Assembly: GCF_039621855.1 (NCBI RefSeq)
Contig: NZ_CP155071.1
Location: 930,001 to 994,000 of the forward strand
From: Erwinia sp. HDF1-3R
GTDB taxonomy: Bacteria; Pseudomonadota; Gammaproteobacteria; Enterobacterales; Enterobacteriaceae
DNA: 64,000 nucleotides
Reading direction: 5' to 3'
In this document: piece after piece, positions 11,406-20,714 of the stretch
Layout of the letters: each line of letters opens with the position of its first letter
How positions within the stretch are numbered: position 1 is the stretch's first letter
Program-made: the position numbers and the translations under genes
Notes under the pieces: generated by a model
The model's input: the letters and a program-made list of their open reading frames with translations, nothing else
The model's database searches: none
Told to the model about the DNA's origin: nothing

Positions 11406-12428
11406 ATGAAGATGAGTCCCCGCTACTTATTCATGCTGTTTGCTTTCTCGCCGGGCGCTTTTGCCCATGTGAAATGGTTTGTGCAGTTTGACACCACTAA
11501 AGAACCTGAGTCGATTATTGACCTGCTCAGCGAACCGCAGATAGGGGTGCTTTTGTTACTGTCGGTGGCGGCTATTTTTGTCACCTCCTGGCTGGATCGC
11601 CGCTGGCCGTCGCCGGTTGACGTTCCTCGCTGGCAAAACCGACTAACGGCGCTGGAAAGGATGGCGCCCTATATCATGCGTTACGGTACCGGCCTTTTCT
11701 TTCTGACGCTGACGGTGCTGTTCCCCTACATTATGCTGACGCCAGAGTTAGTGACGGATAATCCGGCGCTGCGCTACGTGCATTTTCTTATCGCGCTCAC
11801 CGCCTTTCACCGCAGAACCAGTATTATTGCCGGTCTGGGCATACTTTTTCTCTACAGCTATGCCGTGCAGCTGTACGGGACGTTCCACATGCTGGATTAT
11901 CTGGTGTTCGTTGGAACGGCGGTCTACCTGATTATGCAGAGTTTTCGTCAGCCCGGTCAGCAGGGGGGAGAAATTGAGCTGCTGCGTCTGACGCTCTGTT
12001 ACTCCTTCCTGTGGGGGGCCATAGAAAAGTTTATGCAGCCCGCGCTGTTCGACCAGTTGCTTACCGGACACCCCTATCTGACCATGGGTATCGACTGGGA
12101 ATTTTTTGTTCGCGCCGCCGGATTCGTGGAGTTCTGTCTGGCCTGGCATATCCTGACCGGCAGGCTGGCGGGTTATATTTCGCTGGGCGCACTGGCCGTG
12201 CTGGTGCTGGCCGCTATCATCCCGTTTGGTACGGTTGATTTTATCGGGCACTTTTTGTTTGTCGTGCCGCTGATAGCCGTTACCTTTACCCCCAGACGGC
12301 AGCCGGTATTTGCCACACCCCTGACCAATACCCTCGGATTCCTGGCCACGCTGGTGCTGCTGTTCGCCTTTGCCTATATAAGCTATTACATCCTCCATTA
12401 CTCTCTGCATCCGCATCTGTTCCATTAA
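11406..12428 (+). CDS. Polytopic membrane protein of unknown function, predicted mature N-terminus HVKWF
   Basis: I do not recognise a characterised family. The ATG at 11406 follows a good ribosome site (CAGGAG, 6-8 bases upstream); an in-frame ATG at 11358 lacks one. The 340-residue product starts with a signal peptide ending in AFA, so cleavage would expose HVKWFVQFD. Seven or eight hydrophobic segments follow, with a C-terminal His-rich tail (HYSLHPHLFH). The second half (GAIEKF...GFVEF...GRLAGY...GHFLF) vaguely resembles DoxX-like four-helix proteins; that is a weak guess. It occupies the place of araBADC in E. coli, between polB and the dedA gene, and is followed by a strong hairpin, so it is probably monocistronic. 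Confidence 0.8.
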   Translation: MKMSPRYLFMLFAFSPGAFAHVKWFVQFDTTKEPESIIDLLSEPQIGVLLLLSVAAIFVTSWLDRRWPSPVDVPRWQNRLTALERMAPYIMRYGTGLFFLTLTVLFPYIMLTPELVTDNPALRYVHFLIALTAFHRRTSIIAGLGILFLYSYAVQLYGTFHMLDYLVFVGTAVYLIMQSFRQPGQQGGEIELLRLTLCYSFLWGAIEKFMQPALFDQLLTGHPYLTMGIDWEFFVRAAGFVEFCLAWHILTGRLAGYISLGALAVLVLAAIIPFGTVDFIGHFLFVVPLIAVTFTPRRQPVFATPLTNTLGFLATLVLLFAFAYISYYILHYSLHPHLFH

Positions 12429-12447
12429 GCGTATCCGACGGGGGGCC

Positions 12448-12482
12448 ATGCCGACGGGCGAAGGGGGCCCGCCCGTCGGCAT
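12448..12482. terminator. GC-rich hairpin after the unknown membrane protein gene
   Basis: A perfect 13-bp stem (ATGCCGACGGGCG at 12448-12460 and its complement at 12470-12482) closes a 9-base loop, 20 bases past the stop codon at 12428. No T-run follows on either strand, so it may be an RNA 3'-end stabiliser or a Rho-assisted terminator rather than a canonical intrinsic terminator. Confidence 0.55.
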
Positions 12483-12506
12483 CCGCATTCGCATACAAAA
12501 CAGCTC

Positions 12507-12535
12507 TTGACGGATCGGGAGAGGCTCAGGACAAT
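12507..12535 (+). promoter_or_regulatory. Candidate sigma-70 promoter for the dedA-family gene
   Basis: TTGACG at 12507-12512 and GACAAT at 12530-12535 are separated by 17 bases and lie about 30 bases before the start codon. The -35 box matches 5 of 6 consensus bases and the -10 box 4 of 6. An imperfect inverted repeat (GACGGAT...ATCCGTC) spans the promoter and could be an operator or a leader hairpin. Prediction only. Confidence 0.5.
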
Positions 12536-12565
12536 CCGTCCTCAATTAAACAGAACGTGAGTTGT

Positions 12566-13333
12566 ATGGAAGCCTGGCTGCAACACCTTGTTACGCAATC
12601 ACTGGCCTTTTCGCTATTGGCTATTGGGGTGATCACCTTTTTCGAGTCGCTGGCGCTGGTCGGCCTGCTGCTACCCGGCACGGTCCTGATGGCTTCCTTT
12701 GGCGCGCTGATTGGCAGCGGACAGATTGGGCTGTATCCCGCCTGGGCAGTCGGCACGTTGGGCTGCCTGATTGGCGACTGGATTTCGTATCTGATTGGCT
12801 GGCAGTTTAAGGGGCCGCTGCATCGCTGGTCGTTTATCAAAAGGCATCAGAAAATGATGGATAAAACCGAACATGCGCTGCATCAGCACAGTATGTTCAC
12901 CATCATTGTGGGGCGCTTCGTGGGGCCGACGCGGCCGCTGATCCCGCTGGTGGCCGGCATGCTTGAACTGCCGGTTAAGAAGTTTATCCCGCCGAATATC
13001 ATTGGCTGCGTGCTGTGGCCGCCGCTCTATCTGCTGCCGGGTATCCTCGCGGGGGTGGCGATTGACGTTCCTAAAGACGCCAGCAGCGGCAGCTTTAAAT
13101 GGCTGCTGCTGGCGGTTGCAGTGGTGGTCTGGCTGGGCTGCTGGCTGGGATGGCGCTGGATGCGATCGAAAAAGCAGTCCGACTGGGCAACACCCTGGCT
13201 GCCCGCATCCCGCCTGCGCTGGCTGGCACCGCTGATGCTGCTGCTTGCCGTCGCCAGCTTTACCGCTATCCAGTTCCACCCGATGATGCCGGTTTTCCGC
13301 CATCTGCTGTGGCACGTGTTTATCGGCGGCTGA
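12566..13333 (+). CDS. yabI: DedA-family inner-membrane protein (YabI)
   Basis: DedA proteins are membrane transporters implicated in undecaprenyl-phosphate or phospholipid recycling and in envelope homeostasis. The family block LPGTVLMASFGALIGSG and the core motif FVGRFVGPTRPLIPLVAGM are both present and closely match E. coli YabI. I chose the ATG at 12566 (MEAWLQHL...), which aligns with the YabI start, over an in-frame upstream codon at 12557; this gives 255 residues. The last codons and the stop are the first copy of a 38-bp tandem repeat that runs into the intergenic space. It lies just downstream of the thiBPQ operon and converges with it, as in E. coli. Confidence 0.95.
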   Translation: MEAWLQHLVTQSLAFSLLAIGVITFFESLALVGLLLPGTVLMASFGALIGSGQIGLYPAWAVGTLGCLIGDWISYLIGWQFKGPLHRWSFIKRHQKMMDKTEHALHQHSMFTIIVGRFVGPTRPLIPLVAGMLELPVKKFIPPNIIGCVLWPPLYLLPGILAGVAIDVPKDASSGSFKWLLLAVAVVVWLGCWLGWRWMRSKKQSDWATPWLPASRLRWLAPLMLLLAVASFTAIQFHPMMPVFRHLLWHVFIGG

Positions 13334-13457
13334 GTGTGATACCGCTGTGGCACGTGTTTATCGGCGGCTGAGTGTGATGTCGCTGTGGCACGCGTTTATC
13401 GGCGGATGAAGGTGATACCGCTGCGGCAGGGCGTTATTAGTGGCTGAGGGAGATGTC
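13306..13457 (+). repeat. 38-bp tandem repeat built from the 3' end of yabI
   Basis: Four units with period exactly 38 start at 13306, 13344, 13382 and 13420 (marked by GCTGTGGCAC or GCTGCGGCAG). The first unit is the yabI 3' coding end with its TGA. The second is nearly identical, the third has several changes, and the fourth is clearly decayed. Because 38 is not a multiple of 3, the copied C-terminal peptide WHVFIGG cycles through frames downstream. This looks like slippage or unequal crossing-over at the gene end. Confidence 0.93.
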
Positions 13458-13475
13458 GGCATTTCCGGCATCCCG

Positions 13476-14177
13476 TCAGCGCAGAGCAATCCCTAACACC
13501 GCCGCCTCGGCGACCTCGCCGTTGAGCAGCGCACGGGTGCTGCCATCCCAGTAGATTTTCCCGTCCACCACCAGCACGCTGCGGGGGGCGATGCGCGCGG
13601 CGTCCCCGACGCTGTGCGACACCATCAGCAGGGTAATATTACGCTCAAGGCAAACCTCGTCCACCAGCTGGAGCATCTCTTTGCGCAGCGCCGGATCCAG
13701 CGCTGAAAAAGGCTCATCCAGCAGCAGCACCGGCTGCTGACGCACCAGGCACCGCGCCAGCGCCGCACGCTGACGCTGACCGCCGGAAAGCTCGCCGGGC
13801 AGACGTTGCAAATAATCCTGCAAACCGACGCGCTGCGCGATGTTGCGCAGCGTCTGCTTTTGCTGCTCATTCAGCCTCAGCCCCGGATGCAGCCCCAGCC
13901 CGATATTCTGCGCCACCGTCAGGTGGGGAAACAGATTATTTTCCTGAAACAGCATCGAAACCGGGCGTTTCGCGGGGGGCGCAAGGCGCTGTTCCTCGCC
14001 GTTAATCAGCAGGCTGCCTCCGTCCACCTGAAGAAAACCGGCGATCAGGCTGAGCAGGGTACTTTTGCCCGCGCCACTGGGGCCAAGCACCGCCAGCCTT
14101 TCGCCCGCTTTCATGCTGAACGTGAAGCGCATCGGGAGGTGGTCATAGAGATAGGTCAAATCAGTCAGCGTCAGCAT
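13476..14177 (-). CDS. thiQ: Thiamine ABC transporter ATP-binding protein ThiQ
   Basis: ThiQ is the ATPase that powers uptake of thiamine and its phosphates by ThiBPQ. The Walker A motif GPSGAGKST, the Q-loop LFQENNLF, the ABC signature LSGGQRQR and Walker [12 protein letters not shown] with the H-loop VSHS are all visible. The start is taken at the ATG 14177 ([18 protein letters not shown]), which aligns with the E. coli protein and lies 17 bases inside the end of thiP. An in-frame codon seven residues upstream is unlikely. Length is 233 residues. It is the last gene of the operon. Confidence 0.96.
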   Translation of the reverse strand: MLTLTDLTYLYDHLPMRFTFSMKAGERLAVLGPSGAGKSTLLSLIAGFLQVDGGSLLINGEEQRLAPPAKRPVSMLFQENNLFPHLTVAQNIGLGLHPGLRLNEQQKQTLRNIAQRVGLQDYLQRLPGELSGGQRQRAALARCLVRQQPVLLLDEPFSALDPALRKEMLQLVDEVCLERNITLLMVSHSVGDAARIAPRSVLVVDGKIYWDGSTRALLNGEVAEAAVLGIALR

Positions 14178-15771
14178 GGCGTCCCGGCAGTTTTTCAATC
14201 AGGGTGAACAGCAAAAAGCACAGCATCAGCAGGAGCAGGGCGGTAACCGCGCCGTCTGCGCTACGGTAAGCGCCAATTTGCTGATAGAGGTAGAACGGCA
14301 GGGTGCGGAAATCGTCGTTGCCGAACAGCGCCACCACGCCAAAATCACCGACGGAGAGTACGCAGGCAAAGGCCAGAGCCTGCGCCAGCGGCACCCTGAG
14401 CGCGCGCAGCTCAATGAGCCGCAGACGATTCCAGCCGCGAATATCCAGCGACAGGCACAGACGGTTATAGCGTTCAGCGATATCGCGTAGCGGGTTTTCC
14501 AACACCTTCATCGCATAGGGGATCGCCATTAGCGCGTTAGTGAAGATAATAATGCCGTCAGCCTGCTGGGGCAGCCCGACCGTTTGGTTCAGCAGCAGAA
14601 AAAAGCCGGTCGCCAGCACGATCCCCGGCATAGCCAGAATCAGCATTCCGCTCAGTTCGAGTGACTCGCCCCATCCCGGATGCTGACGCAGACGTAGCTC
14701 GCGGCTGCTCCACAGCAGCATCACCGTCAGGATCACGCTAAGCATGCCCGCGCCCAGCGCAATACGTACCGAGGTCAGGGTTGCCAGCCACAGCGGCTTT
14801 TGCCGGAGCACGGTCAGCAGGCCGGCGTTCAGCCCGTCCGCCACGATCGCCAGCAGCGGCGGAAGCAGCAGTAGCAGCGCCAGCCCGATAGCCAGCCCGT
14901 CGCCCAGCTTTGCCAGCAGGCTGTCCTCGGGATTGCGCCAGCCCGCAATGCTGTTGCTGCCGGAGGGCAGAGCTTTGCTCAACCGCTGGCTGAGTATCAC
15001 CAGCCCCAGGCAGCAGACCATCTGAATCATCGCCAGCAGCGCCGCCCGGCCAGGATCGTAATCGAAGCTCAGCGCCTGAAAGATCGCCAGCTCGATGGTG
15101 GTCGCTTTTGGCCCGCCGCCCAGCGACAGTACGGTGGCAAAGCTGGCGAAGCAGAGCATAAAAATCAGCGCACCCGCAGGAAGGATCTGCCGACGCAGCC
15201 AGTACCACTCCACGCGATAAAAATGGTTCCAGCCGCGCAGCCCAAGCTGCGCCGCCAGCTGTCGCTGCTCGCCGGGGATAAGCTCCAGCGTTTGTAAAAA
15301 CAGACGGGCTGCCAGCGGCAGGTTGAAGAAGACGTGCGCCAGCAGGATGCCCTGCAGGCCATAGGGGGAGAAGTGGTAATTAATGCCAAGCAGGGCGCAG
15401 AGCTGGGCCAGCCAGCCCGTTCTGCCGTAGACGCTGAGAATGCCAAATACCGCGACCAGGACCGGCAGAACCAGCGTCATGGCGCAAAGGCGCAGCAGCG
15501 TACGTCTGCCGGTAAAGCGGCGGCGGTAGAGCGCACGGGCAAGGGGGATGGCGGGGATAACCGACAGCGCCGCCGACAGTAGCGCCTGCCCGAAGGAGAA
15601 GCGCAGGACGTGCCAGAGATAGTCATCATCCCAGATGTCACGCCAGTTTATCGCCGGAGCATTCTGCCAGAGCGCGGTAAAGGCCAGCAGCGCCGCTGCA
15701 ACCAGCAGCGTGGCGGCCACACCGCCAGGCACCATCCAGCCGGTGATCAGCGGCTGACGGCGCGTTGCCAT
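14161..15771 (-). CDS. thiP: Thiamine ABC transporter permease ThiP
   Basis: ThiP is the double-length permease (536 residues, the expected size) of the thiamine importer. It contains two copies of the binding-protein-dependent permease domain, each with six predicted membrane helices. The EAA-like loops that contact ThiQ are visible: [18 protein letters not shown] in the first half and [17 protein letters not shown] in the second. The start [12 protein letters not shown] is identical in style to E. coli ThiP. It overlaps thiB by 25 bases upstream and thiQ by 17 bases downstream, implying tight translational coupling. Confidence 0.97.
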   Translation of the reverse strand: MATRRQPLITGWMVPGGVAATLLVAAALLAFTALWQNAPAINWRDIWDDDYLWHVLRFSFGQALLSAALSVIPAIPLARALYRRRFTGRRTLLRLCAMTLVLPVLVAVFGILSVYGRTGWLAQLCALLGINYHFSPYGLQGILLAHVFFNLPLAARLFLQTLELIPGEQRQLAAQLGLRGWNHFYRVEWYWLRRQILPAGALIFMLCFASFATVLSLGGGPKATTIELAIFQALSFDYDPGRAALLAMIQMVCCLGLVILSQRLSKALPSGSNSIAGWRNPEDSLLAKLGDGLAIGLALLLLLPPLLAIVADGLNAGLLTVLRQKPLWLATLTSVRIALGAGMLSVILTVMLLWSSRELRLRQHPGWGESLELSGMLILAMPGIVLATGFFLLLNQTVGLPQQADGIIIFTNALMAIPYAMKVLENPLRDIAERYNRLCLSLDIRGWNRLRLIELRALRVPLAQALAFACVLSVGDFGVVALFGNDDFRTLPFYLYQQIGAYRSADGAVTALLLLMLCFLLFTLIEKLPGRHADAD

Positions 15772-16733
15772 TCACTTATCCATTGGCTGCGCTGGCTGGC
15801 GACCTCTTCCGGCGTGAACGTCAGGGTCTTCGCCGGGATGGTCAGCGTATCAAATCCGGCTGGCAGGGCGGTTTTCACCACCGGATACATCCAGTTGCCG
15901 GTGGGAATGCTCTGCTGGAAGGGTTTATCCAGCATAAACTGCATAAATTTCTGCGCCAGTTCTGGCTGCCTGCTCGACTTTAGCTGCCCGGCCACTTCGA
16001 CCTGAAGGTAGTGCCCCTCCTGGAAGTTCGCCGCCGCGTACTGGCTCTTTTTCTCTTCGATCAGATGATAAGCCGGGGAGGTGGTGTAGCTCAGCACCAT
16101 ATCGCCTTCTCCCTTCAGGAACAGGCCATAGGCTTCGCTCCAGCCTTTGGTGACGGTGACGGTTTTTTGCGCCAGTTTCTGCCATGCCTGCGGCGCGCTG
16201 TCGCCATAGACCTTTTTCATCCACAGCAGCAGCCCGAGGCCCGGCGTACTGGTGCGCGGATCTTCATAGATGACCCTAAGCGGACGATCGCTGTCGACCA
16301 GTTCCCTGAGGCTTTTCGGTGGGTTTTGCAGCCGGGTCTTGTCATACACGAAGGCAAACCAGCCGTAGTCGTAGGGCACAAAAGTGCTGTTATGCCAGCC
16401 GCCAGGCAGGGTTATGCTATGGGTATCGACCTTTGCGGGCGCAAACAGGCCGGTTTTCTGCGCGGCATCCAGCAGGTTGTTATCCAGCCCGAGCACCACG
16501 TCGGCCTTGCTGTTTTTGCCTTCCATCCGCAGTCGGTTGAGCAGCGAGACGCCATCTTCCAGCGCAACATATTTCAGTTCGCAGCCGCAGCGCGCTTCGA
16601 AGGCTTTTTTAATCGCCGGGCCAGGGCCCCATTCGGCGGAAAAAGAGTCGTAGGTATAGACCGTTAGCTGGGGCTTTGCCGCAAGCGCAGGGAGGGAGAT
16701 CAGGACCAGCAGGGGCAGCACTTTTTTTAACAC
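15747..16733 (-). CDS. thiB: Periplasmic thiamine-binding protein ThiB (TbpA)
   Basis: ThiB captures thiamine, thiamine monophosphate and thiamine pyrophosphate in the periplasm and delivers them to ThiPQ. The 328-residue protein has a signal peptide (MLKKVLPLLVLISLPALAA, then KPQ). An extracellular solute-binding fold of the iron/thiamine type follows, with conserved blocks TVYTYDSFSAEWGPG and VLGLDNNLLDAA. It is the first gene of thiBPQ. The TPP riboswitch lies about 50 bases upstream, so expression should fall when thiamine pyrophosphate is plentiful. Confidence 0.97.
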   Translation of the reverse strand: MLKKVLPLLVLISLPALAAKPQLTVYTYDSFSAEWGPGPAIKKAFEARCGCELKYVALEDGVSLLNRLRMEGKNSKADVVLGLDNNLLDAAQKTGLFAPAKVDTHSITLPGGWHNSTFVPYDYGWFAFVYDKTRLQNPPKSLRELVDSDRPLRVIYEDPRTSTPGLGLLLWMKKVYGDSAPQAWQKLAQKTVTVTKGWSEAYGLFLKGEGDMVLSYTTSPAYHLIEEKKSQYAAANFQEGHYLQVEVAGQLKSSRQPELAQKFMQFMLDKPFQQSIPTGNWMYPVVKTALPAGFDTLTIPAKTLTFTPEEVASQRSQWISEWQRAVSR

Positions 16734-16785
16734 TTTGCGTTCCTTAACAGGTTAGGGGGTCGCAAAGGATCTGAGCGGGAGAATA

Positions 16786-16903
16786 CTCTCAAATCCCTAC
16801 GCCGGTACAAGCCGGATCAGGTTCGACGGGTCTGTCTCAGCGAAAAAAAACGGCTGCGCGAGCAGCGTGATAAGAGCGTGGTTTTTCGCACCCCGTTGAG
16901 AAC
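16786..16903 (-). ncRNA. Thiamine pyrophosphate (THI-box) riboswitch
   Basis: On the minus strand the conserved core is read in order: GGGGTGC, then after a variable arm CGCTGAGA, then GAACCTGATCCGGCTTGTAC and GCGTAGGGA. These are the invariant THI-element blocks that form the TPP pocket. The P1 helix closes with CTCAA near 16899 and TTGAG near 16789. The variable P3-side arm is long and includes a run of eight Ts. It sits between the putative promoter and thiB, so it most likely blocks thiB translation when TPP binds. Confidence 0.96.
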
Positions 16904-16908
16904 GGACT

Positions 16909-16937
16909 ATTCTAGTGATTTCCCCGCCCGGGCGAAA
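16909..16937 (-). promoter_or_regulatory. Candidate promoter of the thiBPQ operon
   Basis: On the minus strand TTTCGC (16937-16932) and TAGAAT (16914-16909) are 17 bases apart, placing the transcript start only a few bases before the riboswitch P1 helix. The position is what one expects for a riboswitch leader; the -35 box is weak. Prediction only. Confidence 0.5.
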
Positions 16938-16940
16938 GCG

Positions 16941-18602
16941 TCATGATTCCGGCGGTGCAAACCAGGCAGATTTGAAGTCGAACCAGCCCAGCGTATTCAT
17001 CCGTACGCCGCGCATACTGCGCTGGCCTTCCAGCAGCAGCCAGTGGTGAAAAAGGGGGTGCAAATAACCGCTTGCAAGCAGCTGCTGGCTCCATTCGGCC
17101 AGCGGCAGGCTGTTTTCTCGCCAGCGCCGGACATCCTGCTGCCAGTTAATGGAGATACAGTGGTGCACCAGCGGGATCTCATACAGCAGGGCGAAGACCG
17201 AGAACGCCAGTGGCAGGGTGAAATTAGCACTGCCCAGCCAGATGTCGCTTTCGGCATCTCCCCGGTGCCAGGTGTCGTAATCGACCTGGCGGGTCAGCAG
17301 TTCAACGCCCTGTGCTGCCAGCAGCGGGGCCAGCGTGTTAGCGATGCCCTGGTGCTCAATGTGATCGTTGTACCAGGTGAGCGTCAGTGAGGTCAGCCCA
17401 TCGGGCTTTGCCAGCGGTGCCATGTCGCGGCGATGATGCCAGCGTGGCAGCAGGCCGTAAGCCGGAAACCAGTAGCGCTGGTAGCCCGGCTCCGATCCGT
17501 TGAGCAGGGCGATCGGGTTTAGCACACTGCTCACCCAGCGACGGATCTGCTCATCGCGGCCGTTCGCTGAACGCTGATCGAACAGCAGGAAGTAGCAGCC
17601 CTCCTCGAGGCGGCTCTCCTCAGATTTTTCGTCAAGCGTCGAACCCTGTAGCTTGACCCCTGAGTAGACCAGCTCCTCGCTGATTTCCGGCAGTACCCAG
17701 ATACTGACTTCATCAATCAGCGCCCGGTAGCCAAAGTAGTCGTCAAAGGCCTTAATGCGCAGCCGGGTCTGCTGATTGCCCACCACGGCATAGGGGCCGG
17801 TGCCGACCGGCTGGCGGGAAAAATGGGGCAGGGTGGGCCACTCGTTCGGCAGGATCATGGTACTGACGCTGCCCAGCAGCCAGGGGAGCCAGCTGTCGGG
17901 ATAGGCCAGATGGAGATCGAGCGTCCAGGGCGTAGATGATTCAATCCGCAGGATATGCGAGTAGAGCGGCTGCGGCTGTACCCGTTGCAGGGTGCCGATC
18001 ACGTCCGCCATCTCCAGTTCCCGTCCGTGATGAAAGCGGATGGCGGGACGCAGGAAGAAGCGCCAGTGGGTTGGGGATACCTGTTGCCAGTGATGGGCGA
18101 TATCCGGTTCGATTTCCCCATTTTCCTCATTTATCCGCGTCAGGCTGCTGAAGATCTGTCTTGCAAGGTGCGTTTCAGAACGACGCAGCGGCGTACCCGG
18201 CAATAAATTCAGCAGGGAGCGGTAATAGAGCACGCGCAGGATGTGTTTTCCCTGACGAAAGCTGCGGCCAAGGTGGGAGACAAGCATCTGCCGCACGGTG
18301 TCTTTGTCGCCAACCAGCTGGACAAGCTGGTCGATACGATCCTGCTCCAGCAGCTCTTCTGCCCGCTGCCGCTGAAGCATCAGACCGGTATAGAGAAAAC
18401 TCAGGCGGGCGCGTTTTCCCCGTCCCGGCTCCGCCTGCCAGGCCAGCCAGCCCGCCTGCTGCATTGCATTCAGCAGGTTACGCATATGCCGGCGTGAACA
18501 GCTCAGCTGCTCCGCCAGTTCGCCGAGGGTGGTCGACTGCGGCTGTCCATCGCAGCTCTGCCACAGACGAATAAATTGCTGCTGTAAGCGGGGTGAAGAC
18601 AT
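16941..18602 (-). CDS. sgrR: Transcriptional activator SgrR of the sugar-phosphate stress response
   Basis: SgrR senses the metabolic state under glucose-phosphate stress and activates sgrS. The 553-residue protein has an N-terminal winged-helix domain (about residues 1-110, with [19 protein letters not shown]) and a C-terminal domain of the SBP-5 solute-binding type (from about residue 160), which presumably binds a small molecule. The conserved block [17 protein letters not shown] is nearly identical to E. coli. It diverges from the sgrS sRNA, as in other enterics, where it also represses itself. It sits beside thiBPQ as in E. coli. Confidence 0.96.
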   Translation of the reverse strand: MSSPRLQQQFIRLWQSCDGQPQSTTLGELAEQLSCSRRHMRNLLNAMQQAGWLAWQAEPGRGKRARLSFLYTGLMLQRQRAEELLEQDRIDQLVQLVGDKDTVRQMLVSHLGRSFRQGKHILRVLYYRSLLNLLPGTPLRRSETHLARQIFSSLTRINEENGEIEPDIAHHWQQVSPTHWRFFLRPAIRFHHGRELEMADVIGTLQRVQPQPLYSHILRIESSTPWTLDLHLAYPDSWLPWLLGSVSTMILPNEWPTLPHFSRQPVGTGPYAVVGNQQTRLRIKAFDDYFGYRALIDEVSIWVLPEISEELVYSGVKLQGSTLDEKSEESRLEEGCYFLLFDQRSANGRDEQIRRWVSSVLNPIALLNGSEPGYQRYWFPAYGLLPRWHHRRDMAPLAKPDGLTSLTLTWYNDHIEHQGIANTLAPLLAAQGVELLTRQVDYDTWHRGDAESDIWLGSANFTLPLAFSVFALLYEIPLVHHCISINWQQDVRRWRENSLPLAEWSQQLLASGYLHPLFHHWLLLEGQRSMRGVRMNTLGWFDFKSAWFAPPES

Positions 18603-18656
18603 AAAAGGGGAACTCTCGCCTGAAAGCTGTCTGTTTTTCGTGCCCTATATTAAAGC

Positions 18657-18781
18657 GATAATGGTAAAAGATGGAAGAGCGGGAGGTATTCTCTGAATGG
18701 CGCTCGACCATCTGTGAAATTTGAATCTGAGTATGGTGCAATTTCACCAGCCAGCGGGCTTTTAAAGCCGCTGGCTTTTTT
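18657..18781 (+). ncRNA. sgrS: SgrS small RNA (short form, no SgrT)
   Basis: The 3' part carries the SgrS hallmark CTGAGTATGGTGCAATTT (pairing region against ptsG mRNA), then TCACC and a terminator hairpin at 18750-18775 with a T-run at 18776-18781. Position between divergent sgrR and downstream setA supports the call. The 5' end is estimated from a TATATT box at 18646-18651, so the RNA would be about 125 nucleotides against 227 in E. coli. No frame resembling SgrT is present in the 5' part. The TATATT lacks a good -35, consistent with dependence on SgrR. Confidence 0.88.
18750..18781 (+). terminator. Intrinsic terminator of SgrS
   Basis: GCCAGCGGGCTTT pairs with AAAGCCGCTGGC with one bulged G, followed by six Ts at 18776-18781. 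The poly-U tail is also the Hfq-binding end expected of SgrS. Confidence 0.9.
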
Positions 18782-18860
18782 CATTAGTGCCACTTTTAAC
18801 CTATGCTTCCTGTTTGTCTGACGCGTGCCGCGTCGACCTTTAGTTGTTGAAGGACCAGGT

Positions 18861-20039
18861 ATGAAATCGCTTCTCACGCGTCGTCGCGGTGTTAACCCCG
18901 TTTATCTTGCCTTTATGGCCGTCTCTTTTATGGTGGGGGTGGCGGGCGCGCTACAGGCACCGACGCTCAGCCTGTTTCTGAGTCGGGAAGTCCACGTCAG
19001 CCCGCTGTGGGTTGGCCTGTTTTATACCATCAATGCCGTGGCCGGTATTGCCGTCAGCCTGCTGCTGGCGAAACGCTCGGACAATCGCGGCGATCGGCGC
19101 AGGCTAATTATGTTCTGCTGCCTGATGGCGGTGGGGAACGCGCTGTTGTTCGCGTTTAACCGCCACTATCTGACGCTGGTCACCTGCGGCGTGCTGCTGT
19201 CGGCGATCGCCAGCGTCTCAATGCCGCAGATTTTTGCTCTCGCCCGCGAGTACGCTGACAGTTCGGCGCGGGAAGTGGTGATGTTCAGCTCGGTAATGCG
19301 TGCGCAGCTGTCGCTGGCATGGGTCGTTGGGCCGCCGCTCTCCTTTGCCCTGGCGCTTAACTATGGCTTTACCACCATGTTTATCATCGCCGCCGGGCTG
19401 TTTGTGCTTTGCCTGGCGCTGATCGCATTTACGCTGCCCTCCGTCCCACGCGTTGAGCAGCCCGCAGAGGTGCCGATCACCCAAACTGGCGGCTGGAAGA
19501 ATCTGGATATCAGGCTGTTGTTTATCGCCTCGCTGCTGATGTGGACCAGCAACACTATGTATATCATTGATATGCCGCTTTATATCAGCAGCGTGCTGGG
19601 GCTGCCGGATCGCCTTGCGGGACTGCTGATGGGCGTCGCGGCCGGGCTGGAGATCCCGGCGATGCTGCTGGCGGGATATTACGTTAAGCGCTTCGGTAAG
19701 CGGAAGATGATGCTGTTTGCGCTGGTGGCCGGTATTGTTTTTTATGGCGGCATGGTGCTGTTTCAGTCGCGCACGGCGCTACTGGTGCTACAGCTGTTCA
19801 ACGCGATATTTATTGGCATCGTGGCCGGGATAGGCATGCTCTGGTTCCAGGACCTGATGCCCGGCAGGCCGGGTGCCGCAACCACGCTGTTTACCAACAG
19901 TATCTCTACCGGGGTGATTATGGCCGGGGTGCTCCAGGGCGTCATGGCTGAAAACTTTGGCCACTACTCGGTCTACTGGGCGGCGCTTGCCCTGCTGCTG
20001 GCGTCGCTGGTGATGTCTGCCAGGGTGAAAGACGTGTAG
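18861..20039 (+). CDS. setA: Sugar efflux transporter SetA (major facilitator)
   Basis: SetA is an inner-membrane MFS exporter of sugars and glucosides, linked to relief of glucose-phosphate stress. The ATG at 18861 follows AAGGACC and gives 392 residues, the E. coli length. Twelve hydrophobic segments are apparent. Conserved blocks include GVAGALQAPTLSLFLSREV, AREVVMFSSVMRAQLSLAWV and GMLWFQDLMPGRPGAATTLF. The gene begins about 80 bases after the SgrS terminator, so it may be read from sgrS by read-through, as in E. coli. It converges with leuD. Confidence 0.96.
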   Translation: MKSLLTRRRGVNPVYLAFMAVSFMVGVAGALQAPTLSLFLSREVHVSPLWVGLFYTINAVAGIAVSLLLAKRSDNRGDRRRLIMFCCLMAVGNALLFAFNRHYLTLVTCGVLLSAIASVSMPQIFALAREYADSSAREVVMFSSVMRAQLSLAWVVGPPLSFALALNYGFTTMFIIAAGLFVLCLALIAFTLPSVPRVEQPAEVPITQTGGWKNLDIRLLFIASLLMWTSNTMYIIDMPLYISSVLGLPDRLAGLLMGVAAGLEIPAMLLAGYYVKRFGKRKMMLFALVAGIVFYGGMVLFQSRTALLVLQLFNAIFIGIVAGIGMLWFQDLMPGRPGAATTLFTNSISTGVIMAGVLQGVMAENFGHYSVYWAALALLLASLVMSARVKDV

Positions 20040-20097
20040 CGCGGCCGGGCGCGCAGAAGCGTACCCGGCTGCGTCATGCGCCAGTGAGTACGGCTAT

Positions 20098-20703
20098 TTA
20101 GCGCAGAAAGGCCGGCTGCTGAGCTTCATAAGCTGAAATTTCCGCGTCGTGCTGTAGCGTCAGGCCAATATTATCCAGCCCGTTGAGCAGGCAGTGGCGG
20201 CGGAAGCCGTCAATGCTGAAGGCATACTGCTGCACCCCGGCAACCACCTGCTGCCGTTCAAGGTCAACGGTAAAGCGGATGCCGGGCTGAGCGGCAACCT
20301 GCTGGAACAGCGCGTCAACCTCTTCTTCCCTGAGCGAAACCAGCAGTAGCTGATTGTTGAAGGCGTTATTAGCGAAAATGTCCGCGAAGTCGCTGCCGAT
20401 AATCGCCCGAATGCCATAGTCCGCCAGCGCCCAGGGGGCGTGTTCCCGCGACGAGCCGCAGCCAAAGTTTTCACGGGTTAGCATAATACTGGCACCGGCA
20501 AACTCAGGCTTGTTCAGCACGAAGTCCGGATTGGGGATTTGCCCGGCGGCATCCGTATAGCGCCAGTCGTAGAAAAGATTACGCCCAAACCCGGTCCGGG
20601 TGACCATTTGCAGAAACTGCTTAGGGATAATGGCATCGGTATCGACATTGGCGATATCGATCGGCACCACGACGCCGGTATGCCGGGTAAATTGAGTGGC
20701 CAC
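20098..20703 (-). CDS. leuD: 3-isopropylmalate dehydratase small subunit LeuD
   Basis: LeuD pairs with LeuC to isomerise 2-isopropylmalate to 3-isopropylmalate in leucine synthesis. The 201-residue length matches E. coli exactly. The aconitase swivel-domain blocks [13 protein letters not shown] and [15 protein letters not shown] are present; the latter is the substrate-binding signature of the small subunit. It begins 11 bases after leuC ends and is the last gene of leuABCD. It converges with setA across 58 bases. Confidence 0.97.
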   Translation of the reverse strand: MATQFTRHTGVVVPIDIANVDTDAIIPKQFLQMVTRTGFGRNLFYDWRYTDAAGQIPNPDFVLNKPEFAGASIMLTRENFGCGSSREHAPWALADYGIRAIIGSDFADIFANNAFNNQLLLVSLREEEVDALFQQVAAQPGIRFTVDLERQQVVAGVQQYAFSIDGFRRHCLLNGLDNIGLTLQHDAEISAYEAQQPAFLR

Positions 20704-20714
20704 TGCGCTTCTCC

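Noticed and set aside
18672-18725. SgrT small protein
   Set aside because: The only frame of some length (17 codons) has no similarity to SgrT and no clear ribosome site.
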